Positions 14,530-24,679 of a DNA stretch of 64,000 nt are shown here, piece after piece. The DNA is from Pycnopodia helianthoides (taxonomy: Eukaryota; Echinodermata; Asteroidea; Forcipulatida; Asteriidae), in assembly GCA_032158295.1 (NCBI GenBank), contig CM063259.1, positions 15,933,064-15,997,063 on the forward strand, in the 5' to 3' direction. Under the pieces are notes generated by a model that saw nothing but the letters and a program-made list of their open reading frames with translations, was not told the DNA's origin and ran no database searches. Within the stretch, counting starts at the first letter, position 1; the number at the start of each line of letters is the position of its first letter. The position numbers and the translations under genes are program-made.

Positions 14530-14960
14530 CTAGGTAGTTTAGTGACATTAAATATAATAACGCTGGTTCAACATAACAAAATATTTGTGAACACTAAAAC
14601 TTAAAGCACAAGTATAGCATTGGTAATTGTCAAAGACCAGTACATGTACCTGCACTTTAAGTGACCCATCATATACATGAATAACTAACTTGTGAAAGTT
14701 TAAGCTCAATCGGTCATCGGAATCACGAGAAAATAGTGAAAACCCCCACGATATGTTTTCACTGCTTTCAAACAACGGGTTTTGGACACGCGGATAAAAA
14801 CCTATTGTTTTACTCATTGCCTAAAAAAATATAGCATTTCAAGCACATCTATTTAAAGGGAAGTTTTCCACCATGACCACCTTTATACCATTTAAGTTAT
14901 GTGCAAATCTGTGAACATTTATATTGTTAATCTTACCAATGTTGTGCACACCCTTTAAAG
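14530..14960. mobile_element. Rearranged copies of the TTAA MITE family
   Basis: Contains TTGGTAATTGTCAAAGACCA, TATACATGAATAACTAACTT and ATCACGAGAAAATAGTGAAA, blocks of the TTAA family, in mixed orientation, ending near CCCTTTAAAGG. Probably two or more broken copies. A similar fragment is at 26,068-26,190 and a diverged one near 8,130-8,400. Confidence 0.45.
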
Positions 14961-14990
14961 GTAGATAACATATCATTTAATATTCAGACA

Positions 14991-15374
14991 TTAAAGGAAC
15001 ATTAAAGAATTGGTAATTGTAAAATATACTTTTGATCACAGATTTACATAAAACTTACACGGTCTAATAATGATGATAGTAAAAAACATCCCCTGAAATA
15101 TTTCTGTCTGAAATGCCATATTTGATGAGAAATGAATAAACTAATTTTCCGATTGGAGTTTATCGCTCAGTGAGCGTTTTATTCATTTGTTGAACCTATA
15201 TGATTTCATGCAAATGTGTAATCGGTTTTTCACTATTTTCTCGTGACCCAGATGGCCGATCGATCTCAAACTTCTATAGGTTTGTCAGTTTATGTATATG
15301 GTGGATTACATAAAGTGCTTAAACTGCCAGCAACTGTTTTGTTAGCAACAACCAATTCTGTAATGTTCCTTTAA
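14991..15374. mobile_element. TTAA-flanked MITE, complete
   Basis: TTAAAGGAACATTAAAGAAT at the left and ATTCTGTAATGTTCCTTTAA at the right are inverted, with TTAA at both edges, the target duplication used by piggyBac-type transposases. 384 bases, no coding capacity. Contains the family block TTTTTCACTATTTTCTCGTG. Confidence 0.65.
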
Positions 15375-16435
15375 GCAATTATATTTCAAGTTACTACGTA
15401 TCCAGTATCCAGTATTACTGAATTCCAAGTATCCCGCCAGTAAAAACAGTTGTAGGTGTTGATTCATTTAAAGAAAAAAATGCAATTAAGTATCGTTTTG
15501 AAATGATGGTCGACCGACCCTCGTTTGATCATTTGAGTTTTATTATGAGATTTGTCCGACAGTTTAAAATCGTCACCGGTTGCTCTCGTTTTTCTCGGCA
15601 GTCATGGACTGACAAATATTATAAACAGGTCGTTGGAACGAATTTTTATTTTATTTTTATCCTACCCAGCAAAACCACAGCAATTGTCAATGAAGCCAAC
15701 TTCATTTAATAAGATGACATAGCCAGTGTGTTTTGATTTGAAATGATTTGTAACAACCCAAGATAATTCTTTCATCTAAAGTTAATTTTGTTTTCGCAAA
15801 GAAGAACAAAATTGTAATGAAATTGTGTAAAAATTTGTGCACATGCCATTAATGGGTTGACAAAAGCACTTGTTTATTTGCAAGGAGCTTGTGCAAAAAT
15901 CCATTGGTTGGTTTGCGTTTACACTGACGGCTTGTAACAGACAACGCGTTGCCGTAAACTCCAACGCATCATCCTCTTATTGTTGTTTGATTTTTATGTT
16001 TGTTGTTGTTTATTTTGTTAGAGCAACTCGGCCATTTGGGGGGCCTAGCGCTTTCATTATATTGCCGTAGAAACATGGTCGAAGAATTAAGTCAATCGTG
16101 GATGCTGCATAATATGAATGCACCATCCATGAAGAAATCAGAGTGTCAAAGGTTACGTAATACCATCCCATAGACACCCCCCCCCCCGGCGCTTATTAGC
16201 AGCTTGTTTTCGTCTGGCCATGGAGCAATAAACTACACAAACGCTACCGTTCCTATCGCATACAGCGAGTCTGTACCAGCCATACTCTTGTTCATACCAT
16301 AGAGCTATAGCTCCATGTTCATACAAGTGCATTCGTATACAACCTCACCCACCCACCACGACACCCCGGCGTGCCCAAAACACTACACTGAGTCAGGTCA
16401 AACCGTGGAACTACACAAAATATATAATCACTTAC

Positions 16436-16549
16436 CTTGTCCGTTGTCGAATCTGTCGCTGGCGATGGTAGTGTCACGGTGGTGTACGTGCTACCATCAT
16501 ACACAACCTTTGCCTGCTGAACCTTGCCGTCTGACGAGTAAATCTTCAT
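16436..16549 (-). CDS. Weak candidate exon, unknown product
   Basis: An ATG at 16549 opens MKIYSSDGKVQQAKVVYDGS and runs through TVTLPSPATDSTTDK to a good donor (GACAAG/GTAAGT) at 16436. The composition is protein-like, unlike the surrounding frames, and the codons are not low-complexity. An in-frame TGA lies about 12 codons upstream, so it would be a first coding exon. I find no partner exon and recognise no family. It may be chance. Confidence 0.25.
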
Positions 16550-17408
16550 ATTGGTCCCGTACGAAGTGTACCACGAAGTGTTTCAGGAAAGTAAAACAAA
16601 CTTCAACCCTTTTTTATAAAGAGAAGCAACTAGTTGTACCACAACAAGGTTTGTAAATACACATGGAGGTATTACACTACTACCCACTTACACACACGAC
16701 CCATTGATACGACTCTTAGCGTGTGTATGAACTGCACTGTACACTACACTGCACTCTTTAGCGCATGTACATGTACAGTATGTGTGCACTCGTCAACAGC
16801 AAAACATATGGTAGCCCGGAGGGGACATCGTCAACCTCATAAAAATCAGGAGCGTTGTAATTCTGCTCTATGAACCGACGCAATTATTTTATTTGGTAAT
16901 ACTGATCCGCTAGAAAAAAAAATCTGAAACTGCTTTATGGGAACTTTATTAGTGTGCTCTTTTTGTATTAAATTCTGCCCGAAGTTTTTGGCCTCGCTAA
17001 GAACGATCACCCCGTAGTATTTGACCTATACAAACCATCTGGTTGTGCCTTTGGTGCGCTACGTGTCATGGGACACTGACTCTAGTATGATGACAACAAT
17101 CAATGTGGATTCCCCTCTTCGGTTTGCTTTGCCCTCGTTCATGACCAACAATCGATGGCTTTTACCCTAATACGTGTAGATGACCTTCTGCACACAATGC
17201 CAGCCTTGGTGTATAACTTGATAAACGTTCGTGCCTCGCAGGGTTGTAATTTAAATTGGTATCACAATAAGGCATACAAAAAACACTTGTATTGCTCTTT
17301 TCCGACTGACCCCAAAAATCAGAAATCCTCGGTCGCGTTTTTTGTTTTTTTTTTCGTTTTTTTTTTAAATGGCAATTTTTGTTTAAGTATTGACACTTTG
17401 AATGCCCA

Positions 17409-17445
17409 GTCGTCGTCGTTGTCGTCGTCGTCGTCGTCGTCGTCC
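17409..17445. repeat. (GTC)n microsatellite
   Basis: About 12 GTC units with one GTT. Confidence 0.9.
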
Positions 17446-18099
17446 TATGAGTCATGACTGACCCTTTGTGACCCTTATTATGATGGAGTTCCACTTCTGC
17501 CTATCCAGTGAAGGTCGATATGCATCATTTATTGATAAGCCTGTGAGTACTTTAATTCCGTCTGTCCAACGAAGTTTTTGACGGCCCCGTGAGGGATTAC
17601 CTTCAACACATCCTTGTATAATGATCTTCTCAAGGTCGTCTCCCTCTCTATTAAAAAGTGGTCAAGGATATAGCAAATGATATCCATTTTTTATTTATAC
17701 TGTTTGAAGAAAGAAACCTCGATGTTTTTATTTTTCTTTTGCTAAATTATATTGTTTTATGTTGAGAAACAACTTCATATTTATATTATTATTTTATTTA
17801 TTTTATTTTATTTATTCATACATCAAGTTTTTGTAAGTTTACTTTTGTTTTGTTCCCACCATATGAATGTATATACTACTTTGAGAACATTAAAATGGTT
17901 GAAAACATAAAGTTGTGTGTATATCTACTGTGTTTTTTCCTCCTCTGACGTATTCTTAAAAAATATATATAAAAAAAGCGACCGACCGACCCTCCCGATT
18001 TTTTTAGCCAAAAGGGCAATAAACAAGTTTTTTTTGTTTATGCCTAATAGAGGTTGCTTTTGAAGTCTGAATAACTTCATTACATCTCTAATAGACGTG

Positions 18100-18420
18100 C
18101 ATATGACGTCATTTGAGTAGGGCGCCCTCGGCTAGAGGTCAACAGAAGGTTGCTCATTGGCCCGTCCTGTGCGCCGCGCGTACATAGATGTACGTTTTCC
18201 ATTGTTGCATCATCGTTTTACCTCTAAGATGGCGGTAGGATGACGTCAATGCATAAGGTCCCTAGAACCATTGCGAGTGACGTCACATGCTCTAACAGGG
18301 TCATCATTGACCCTCACTGGGAGTCAATGGAATAACCTATAAATCATTGGCTAAGAGTTGTGCGCGTTCGCTCAGCTAAGACATTTAAATGTTGAGCTAT
18401 AAGTGAAAACGCCCCTGATC
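18100..18420. repeat. Dispersed repeat, copy 1
   Basis: GTACATAGATGTACGTTTTC, CATTGTTGCATCATCGTTTT and ACCTCTAAGATGGCGG recur at 22,570-22,660, and TCATTGGCTAAGAGTTGTGC recurs at 55.7 kb. Contains two TGACGTCA-like sites (about 18,242 and 18,281). No coding frame. Confidence 0.45.
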
Positions 18421-19070
18421 GAGTAAACTCGATAGACTCTACCCTGAACAAACGTCTTTTTCAAAGCCAAATAGGACCAAATTTAGAGGGCTGGTAAAGT
18501 GTGAACCCCCCCAAAATGCTCCAGGCTGAAAGTAAACAACCCTTGAGGCACAATACTGGAACAATTTTTCAACAATCCATAAACGCCAAGACCTTCAAAT
18601 TTATATTTGATTGACAGAAACAAGTTGTGGGCTTACAGTTCTATATTCAGTTGTCTTTTTGTATCTATTCAGTGTTAGTCAAACGTCAAGCTTATACCCC
18701 GTAAACATGAAGTGCGCCCTCTATTATAAGAGTTCAATTTCCAAATCTGTACGAATCATTTTGGGAGCATCTCTTTGCAATGATCAGTAAGTCTACAACA
18801 TGTTAGTGACTGTTCCCGAGGGATTGTAAACGACGCCGTTTCTTGCACTTAATTAACATTCACCTACAGAGGTCTTTATTTATTTGTTATTATTATTATT
18901 TTGTTTCGTTTGTTTGTTGGTTTGCTTGTTTCAAATACGTATATTCGGGGGGAGGGGTGTTAATTGTAAAGGGCATCTAGGACTTTGTAAATATGTGATG
19001 CTTTATCAAATAAAATGCGAATTTGTTATGTTTTTTTTTGTTTTTTTACTATTATAATTAATTGTATTAA

Positions 19071-19230
19071 TTAATCGTGTGCCAATGTTGAATTGACATA
19101 ACATGGGACCGTAAAGGCTGTTTTCCCACTGGTAATGGAAGATCCCGCGATGTACATGATTGCAATTATCAAAACCGGTGCGGTGGCGCTAATGAGCCAG
19201 CAGACGACTGTTTCCAACACCCATATTTCC
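19071..19230 (-). CDS. Transporter copy B, exon 8 (TM11 and C-terminus)
   Basis: 160 bases, acceptor CCTCCAG/GGAAAT, stop TAA at 19071-19073. Encodes EIWVLETVVCWLISATAPVL and a tail with SGKTAFTVPCYVNSTLAHD. A TTTATTTATT block near 18,886 (plus strand) could be the complement of tandem AATAAA polyadenylation signals about 180 bases downstream of the stop. Confidence 0.88.
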
Positions 19231-19439
19231 CTGGAGGGGCGAGAAATGGAAAATTACAATTTTTATGATAGATGTCCTGACAGCACTCAAAACTGCTAAT
19301 ACTCAACTCGAAATCAAGAAAATATTGACATACAAATGGTGCTGCATCATTTTGTGAACTGTTTGCGGATAAATTAACAGTGTACAGCACAGAGCAAAAG
19401 TCCTATATAGGGCTAACCTCACACTCAGCCTTAACACGT

Positions 19440-19500
19440 CGTGGCCGGGTGGTATAACACACTGGATTCAAGCTCTGGTGTTTCTCACTAGCATAAACGA
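19440..19500 (+). mobile_element. tRNA-like SINE fragment
   Basis: GTGGCCGGGTGGTATAACAC followed by TTCAAGCTCTGGTGTTTCTC matches the head of the 31.66-kb SINE fragment. Truncated after about 60 bases. Confidence 0.35.
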
Positions 19501-19529
19501 TGGGACGTCAAGCCGTAGGGTACCAGTGT

Positions 19530-19712
19530 GTCATGTTTTAACATCATTTCGTACCCTCGAAATGTTATTTTGTTCATTTGATAACATTTCGTTAATATTT
19601 CGTCCCCTCGAAACAATAATTCTCTTTCAACGAAAGGAACAAAATATGATTACGTGGGAAAGAAATCATATCCGGAGGGAACAAAATCCTATTACGTAGG
19701 AACGAAATAATA
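19530..19712. repeat. TTTCGT-CCCTCGAAA inverted repeat element
   Basis: ATTTCGTACCCTCGAAATGT, TATTTCGTCCCCTCGAAACA and the complementary AGGAACGAAATAATAG form nested inverted repeats. The same motif cluster is at 44,035-44,190. Confidence 0.45.
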
Positions 19713-19715
19713 GCA

Positions 19716-19884
19716 ATAGATGGATTGCAATACGCGCCATTGACCGCCATCTTTGATGTAAAACGATGGGAAAAGTGCACGCGTGTACGCGCTATACGCA
19801 AGACTCTCAGCCAATGCCGGTAGCTCTTCACGCGTGCACAATTCATCATAGATGGCGGCCAATGACGTATTTCAATCCATCTAT
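19716..19884. mobile_element. Inverted-repeat element with YY1-like motifs
   Basis: ATAGATGGATTGCAATACGC at the left pairs with AATGACGTATTTCAATCCAT and CTAT at the right; arms are about 45 bases. Each arm carries GGCCGCCATC or GACCGCCATCTTTGATG, i.e. the complement of an AAGATGGCGG(C)-type YY1 site. Confidence 0.55.
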
Positions 19885-20178
19885 AAGAAATAATAGCAAT
19901 ACAAAACACTGTCCCTTTCAAGGGTTCCGTAGGTCAGGGATTTGTATGCACTTTCAAAATAATGGTTTGTTTTATTCGATTGCGGAAACAGAAAACATTG
20001 TACCGTTTTTTAAATGTTCTTTTCAAAAATTTGACGGTATTTCTAATGAGGACAGCAGTGGTAAGAATGTTATAATAAAAAATGAGCTTAAATTATAGGC
20101 TCATTTTACAATACAAGTTGACACTGATCAATGTTTGATTCTTATAATTTGTGTACTTTTGTCTTGAACTTAACTTAC

Positions 20179-20377
20179 CTTGACTTGTAGAATTTATCCG
20201 GTTCTTGGATGCTACGAAGACGGAGGTAGCACATACAGGGGGCAATGACCACTAATACTGGGTTGCATATCCCACCTATCAATGTGGCAAGAACCCCGAA
20301 TTGGGGCATCGACTCGGCAACAAACAGTTCTACAAGAATGATGGTTGAACGCGACAGAACCCTCCTCCAGCCGAACG
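20179..20377 (-). CDS. Transporter copy B, exon 7 (TM9-TM10)
   Basis: 199 bases, acceptor TTTCAG/CGTTCG, donor TCAAG/GTAAGT. Encodes AFGWRRVLSRSTIILVELFV and GVLATLIGGICNPVLVVIAP, then CYLRLRSIQEPDKFYKSR. Confidence 0.9.
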
Positions 20378-20752
20378 CTGAAATGAACCCCAAAAAATGG
20401 AAAATATACCATGGTGTGTTTAAATTTTCTCAAACGTAAATTGACCTGCTAATACTTTAGTTTTCAATGGACGGAACATTAAGCCGCAGTACAAGGGTGC
20501 ACATAAACCAACCAAAAACACTTATCGTGAAGGTAGGGTTAACCCTTGATGTTATTGTTCACGTAGCAAGCACCCTTGTTTACAGGTTTCCAGAAGCTAA
20601 TGATCAAGTTCATAGCTTGCATTTATATATCGCTTAATTACAGGCGTTTCTAAGCCCTGGTATTTTTTTCCTGCCACGTATGTGGAGCTAATAACAGTTT
20701 TTGCTAGTGTTATTTCAATCGCACCTAAAGGGGCGTGATCGAGGTTGCTTAC

Positions 20753-20976
20753 CTTTTGGTATCTCCAATCGCTCTTCTATATACTGAAACAATGGATTGT
20801 TACACGTGACGACCAGAGTGCAATGGTGGACGAAAAACAGTATTGTCGGTATGGTGGTGAGGAGACTTCGGGGAAGGAGGTTGATGATATTGGAGCTAGA
20901 TGTAATACCCACAAATAGATCATGTGGCATGAATATGTATGAAGCAACGATCATTAAGACCGTATAAGAAAAGATA
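20753..20976 (-). CDS. Transporter copy B, exon 6 (TM7-TM8), one base short
   Basis: 224 bases from the only convincing acceptor (CTTACAG/TATCTT) to donor AAAAG/GTAAGC. The open frame (LMIVASYIFMPHDLFVG, IINLLPRSLLTTIPTILFFV, NNPLFQYIEERLEIPK) joins correctly to exon 7 but not to exon 5: one base is missing relative to copy A in the first 20 bases of the exon. No alternative AG nearby restores the frame. Confidence 0.8.
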
Positions 20977-21529
20977 CTGTAAGGAAAAGTAATGTAAATT
21001 TACATTGGCTGAGAGTTGTCTATTTATAGACAACTCTCAGCCAATGACGGGGTCTTCATTTGACCTTAGTATAAGAGCGCTGTTTGAGCTTGTGGCGTCA
21101 TAAAAATTATGCAAGGGGTCTTTTAGCCTGGTCCCCTGTCGTTATCCGCAAGAATAAGAACAGGCACCGGTCTATTAATCAAAGTGATGGTCACTGCTAG
21201 ATTGGTCCCCTGCCCTTATCCGCAAGACCGCAATGGGATACGAGGTCAAAGGTGCGTTTGTCAGGATCCCTCCAAACGCTCAAAGCTGATCTCTGGCCTT
21301 ATTCACGAGCATCGTAGTGTGACGTCAGATGTTCGGGCTTGGGGTCTTTTTGGTTGAACATAGACTCTTTTGGGACACTAGGTGGCAGCAGATCTGGGTA
21401 TTGTATTTTTCTGGGATACGTGACAAGCTCCGAAGAAGATAGTAAACAATGAGGACAATTTTGCGCCACACAGCGTCCAAGATTCTCTCTGCTACGAATC
21501 ACAACCATCGTGCACGTTCTATGGTAGCT

Positions 21530-21652
21530 GTAGGGGTCGGGGTAGGGGTCGGGGTAGGGGTAGGGGTCGGGGTAGGGTTAGTGTTAGGGTTATAGGGTGA
21601 GGGTGAGGGTTACGGTTTGGGGAAGGGTAAAGGTTAGGGGTCGGGTTAAAAA
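21530..21652 (+). repeat. G-rich, telomere-like tract
   Basis: GGGGTAGGGGTCGGGGTAGG and GTTAGTGTTAGGGTTATAGG: dense runs of 3-5 G separated by 2-4 bases, partly TTAGGG-like. In intron 5 of transporter copy B. Confidence 0.8.
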
Positions 21653-22129
21653 AAATAGGGTTACCGGCTGAGAAACGGGGAACCAGTGGCAGCTTCCAGA
21701 CCGTGCATGGTTGTGGGTCGTGATTTAGCTTCATACGTCTGTTTGGTTATAATCGGGCTTGTTTAGGATGTAGTGATGCATGATGGGAACGATTGCACAA
21801 TCACACACGTAAACACACGATAATGATAAATGCATGCATGCTTTCAAGGAACGATCTGTTTTAACCAAGTTACGATGAATGATGTGATCGTCTCCCTTTT
21901 TTAGTACAAGGCAAAGAATGGCAATACATTTTTGCAACAGATTTACATTATTATTGATAGTCGAATCTTTCGTCAACAGGAAGAAGTGACCAAAGGTTAT
22001 AGGTCAAGGAGAATGGTCCAATGCGCATGTGCGTACGTCAGCCCATCCCAGGGGGCTTCGGATGAGGCTTTTGGACCGATCGAGGGTCTACCAAATTTAG
22101 TGTAATAACTGTAAACAAAAACTTCTTAC

Positions 22130-22410
22130 TTCCATAGTTTGCTAGCACTACTTGTGTGTATTTCTGTGGCTCGAGCATATCCTGCTGGATGGTCGGGTAG
22201 ATGGAATGACCACCCAGCGCAAAGAAGGCTGTTCCACAAATTTCCATCAAAAGCAGGGGATAGTTCAATTGTGGCTCAACGGTAGAGGGCGTAATCGTCA
22301 TATCTGTGTCGTTTAGGCTCGATGGCTCGCCATAATCAGCAACTACGATCCCAGTACAAAGAAGAATTACTGCCAGGAAAGTTGCGCATACAGCGAGAGC
22401 TCCGATTTGC
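22130..22410 (-). CDS. Transporter copy B, exon 5 (TM5-TM6)
   Basis: 281 bases, acceptor TTGTAG/GCAAAT, donor GGAA/GTAAGA, phase 2 in and 1 out. TM5 is ATFLAVILLCTGIVVADYG; the loop has an NDT sequon; TM6 contains CGTAFFALGGHSIYPTIQQD, close to the family pattern. Confidence 0.9.
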
Positions 22411-22544
22411 CTACAAACAGACGAATTAACAAAGACAAAATGTGGAATTCGTTGTTGCTGTTGATAACTATTTGTTTAATTCGCCTCTGTATTCAATCCA
22501 AAAAACTAGTTAGTGGCCTGACGTTTCTAACAAGAGTCTTTCTA

Positions 22545-22705
22545 ACAAGAAGGTTACTTATTGGCCGATTCTGGCCGCGCATACATAGATCTATGTACGT
22601 TTTCCATTGTTGCATCTTCGTTTTACCTCTCAGATTGGCGCGCGTAATACTTAGATGTGCGTTTTTCCTTGTTACGTCATTGTTTTACCTCAAAATAAGG
22701 TCTAT
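22545..22705. repeat. Dispersed repeat, copy 2
   Basis: TTCCATTGTTGCATCTTCGT and TTTTACCTCTCAGATTGGCG repeat the 18.1-kb element, here with the core itself duplicated (TTTTTCCTTGTTACGTCATT). In intron 4 of transporter copy B. Confidence 0.45.
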
Positions 22706-23328
22706 TTGGAAAAGTCGCAATTTTATTTACAAGGTGATTGGATGCATGCGCGTTAAAACCCTCGGGGAAGCAACGTGGTGAAAAAATTCTCCACATATTC
22801 CAAATATGGTCATAATTTGTTTTTCAATGGGCCAAAAAAGCCACGATTTTCTGTATTCGACACCCCTTGTATACACCACAAGCCTGTAGACTCCCATTGG
22901 CCAGGCTATAACCACTGCCGAGTAAGAATTATTGAATGACAGCAGTCCCAAGGGACAGCTATGCCCTTGGGAATTGTAACTTGATATCTTAGTGAGCCAA
23001 CTCCTTGTGCCATTATCTCTTTGTGTCAACCCTGTGCCGCCCAGAGCTAAAACAGGTCGTAAATAACACACACTGCTGGCCCAGACAAAAGCCCTGTGGG
23101 GATTAAAATTGCTTTGGGCTTGCAGGAGGGGGTCATTGACCTACAAAACTGAGTGGTGATAAAATCCTCCACCTGGAGGACGCGCGTTATACAGAAGGGC
23201 CCGCTTCTCCGAGGGTTAAAGGTTTAAAAGCTACGGGCACAAGGTTAGTGGGCATATGGTCCTGATGGGGTTAGTTATTTTACATAAAGCACTCAAACAT
23301 ATATTAAAAAACGGGGGAACCAACGTAC

Positions 23329-23514
23329 CATATGTCTTTTGGCGTTCCGAGCCACGTAAGTGGGAGCAATAAGCACACGAAGACAACGGGTAAATAGCAG
23401 AACATACCTCGAAATGTTTCTACACTAACTATAAAAAGTAATTCTGCACTTATAATTAGACTTGCGACGACGAAACAAAAGCTAGATACGACAACCATAG
23501 CATTAATTGCAGAT
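23329..23514 (-). CDS. Transporter copy B, exon 4 (TM3-TM4)
   Basis: 186 bases, acceptor CAACAG/ATCTGC, donor ATATG/GTACGT, phase 2 in and 2 out. Two helices (AINAMVVVSSFCFVVASLII and CYLPVVFVCLLLPLTW), then LGTPKDIW. Confidence 0.9.
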
Positions 23515-23815
23515 CTGTTGAAGAAGAAAAATGGCATTATAACAATAGTAAACAATTTAACGACAATAAAAGAATGACGTGTTAAGAAGCACTGCAGGTG
23601 TTCATAGTAGGGCCTTAATTTATTTTGGAAAAGGATTCCCTGCGAATTAATATGATTTTAATAATTGTTCACACAAAATCTTTTTTGAATCTGAGAAACA
23701 CTTTATGCATGAATCGTTTCTCAGAGTTCTGACGTCTGGTGTCCGTTCGCAAATGATGTGGCCATGGATGCCGCACTGCAATAACAACATTAAGGCTTGA
23801 TCTGTCGGGTGTGTG

Positions 23816-24004
23816 TCTGTGTGTGTGTGAGTGAGTTTGAAGTGACATTCAAACCGAGGACTTACAACAAAAGGGACAATAGGTCCACGTTTGCTATCAC
23901 AAAGGAAAACAATGGGGTCCGCGTTTGTCAGGACAAAGAGTTGAACAAAGGAGGGTCCACGATTAGAGGTCATTACACACTTGTGTGTGTGTGTGTGTGT
24001 GTGG
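23816..24004. repeat. Dispersed repeat with GGTCCACGTTTGTC blocks and TG microsatellites
   Basis: Second copy of the 12.2-kb repeat (AACAATGGGGTCCGCGTTTG...AGGTCATTACACACTTG), bounded on both sides by (TG)n runs. Just upstream of exon 4 of transporter copy B. Confidence 0.5.
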
Positions 24005-24159
24005 TGCGCACTTTGACAGTTATTCCTGCAGAAACACTTCTCTAGAGGAGCTGATTGAAACTTTTAGATCGTTATAAATGCTTTGCACAACGGAACAGAG
24101 TATTTGTTGTGTTCTGAGAATCTCGGTAATTCTTCAGAAGATTCATAATATGGGAATGT

Positions 24160-24208
24160 TATTCTTCTTCTTCTTCTTCTTCTTCTTCTTCTTCTTCTTC
24201 TTCTTCTT
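24160..24208. repeat. (TTC)n microsatellite
   Basis: About 16 uninterrupted TTC units, in intron 3 of transporter copy B. Confidence 0.95.
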
Positions 24209-24522
24209 TTCCTTTCTTTCGGGGGAGAGGGGGGTGCGATAACACCATTGCCATTTTTGTTTATGTCGGGCGTTGCTTAGTCTTTCTCTCGATAACCGAG
24301 GCATATAACCAAACAGCCGTCGATAACCACGTTTCTTCAAATTGTATTTGAACTATATAGGCTACAATTATTTCTGATTGACTGGATGAAGGCTGCGATC
24401 ACACCCTTGCCACATATCAGATTTTTGTATGACCTATACTTTTTACATTCCTTAAAATTTCATTTGAACTACAATGATTTCGGATTGACTTCTGACCCGG
24501 ATGTGATTTGAGTACCACTGAC

Positions 24523-24679
24523 CTTCCAACGGCACCAAATGCTTCGTAACCGATAGCACCGTACGGGTGTCTTTCGTTTTGCCATCGGTGCCGTACCATG
24601 TTCCAGCAACGTCCCTCCAAGATGGCGGTGTAGGCTGAGGCAGGCAGGATCACACATAGCACGAGGATACCACCAACTC
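24523..24679 (-). CDS. Transporter copy B, exon 3 (TM2 and GRCW loop)
   Basis: 157 bases, acceptor TTATAG/GAGTTG, donor GGAAG/GTCAGT. Encodes GVGGILVLCVILPASAYTAI, LEGRCWNMVRHRW and PYGAIGYEAFGAVG. Only about five residues differ from copy A over 53, against about 40% differences in exon 4. Confidence 0.9.

Larger units (their letters stand above)
15380..18090. other. No firm gene
   Basis: Only the weak candidate exon at 16.5 kb and a (GTC)n run. Poly-C at 16,177 and AT-rich tracts near 17,780. Confidence 0.5.
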
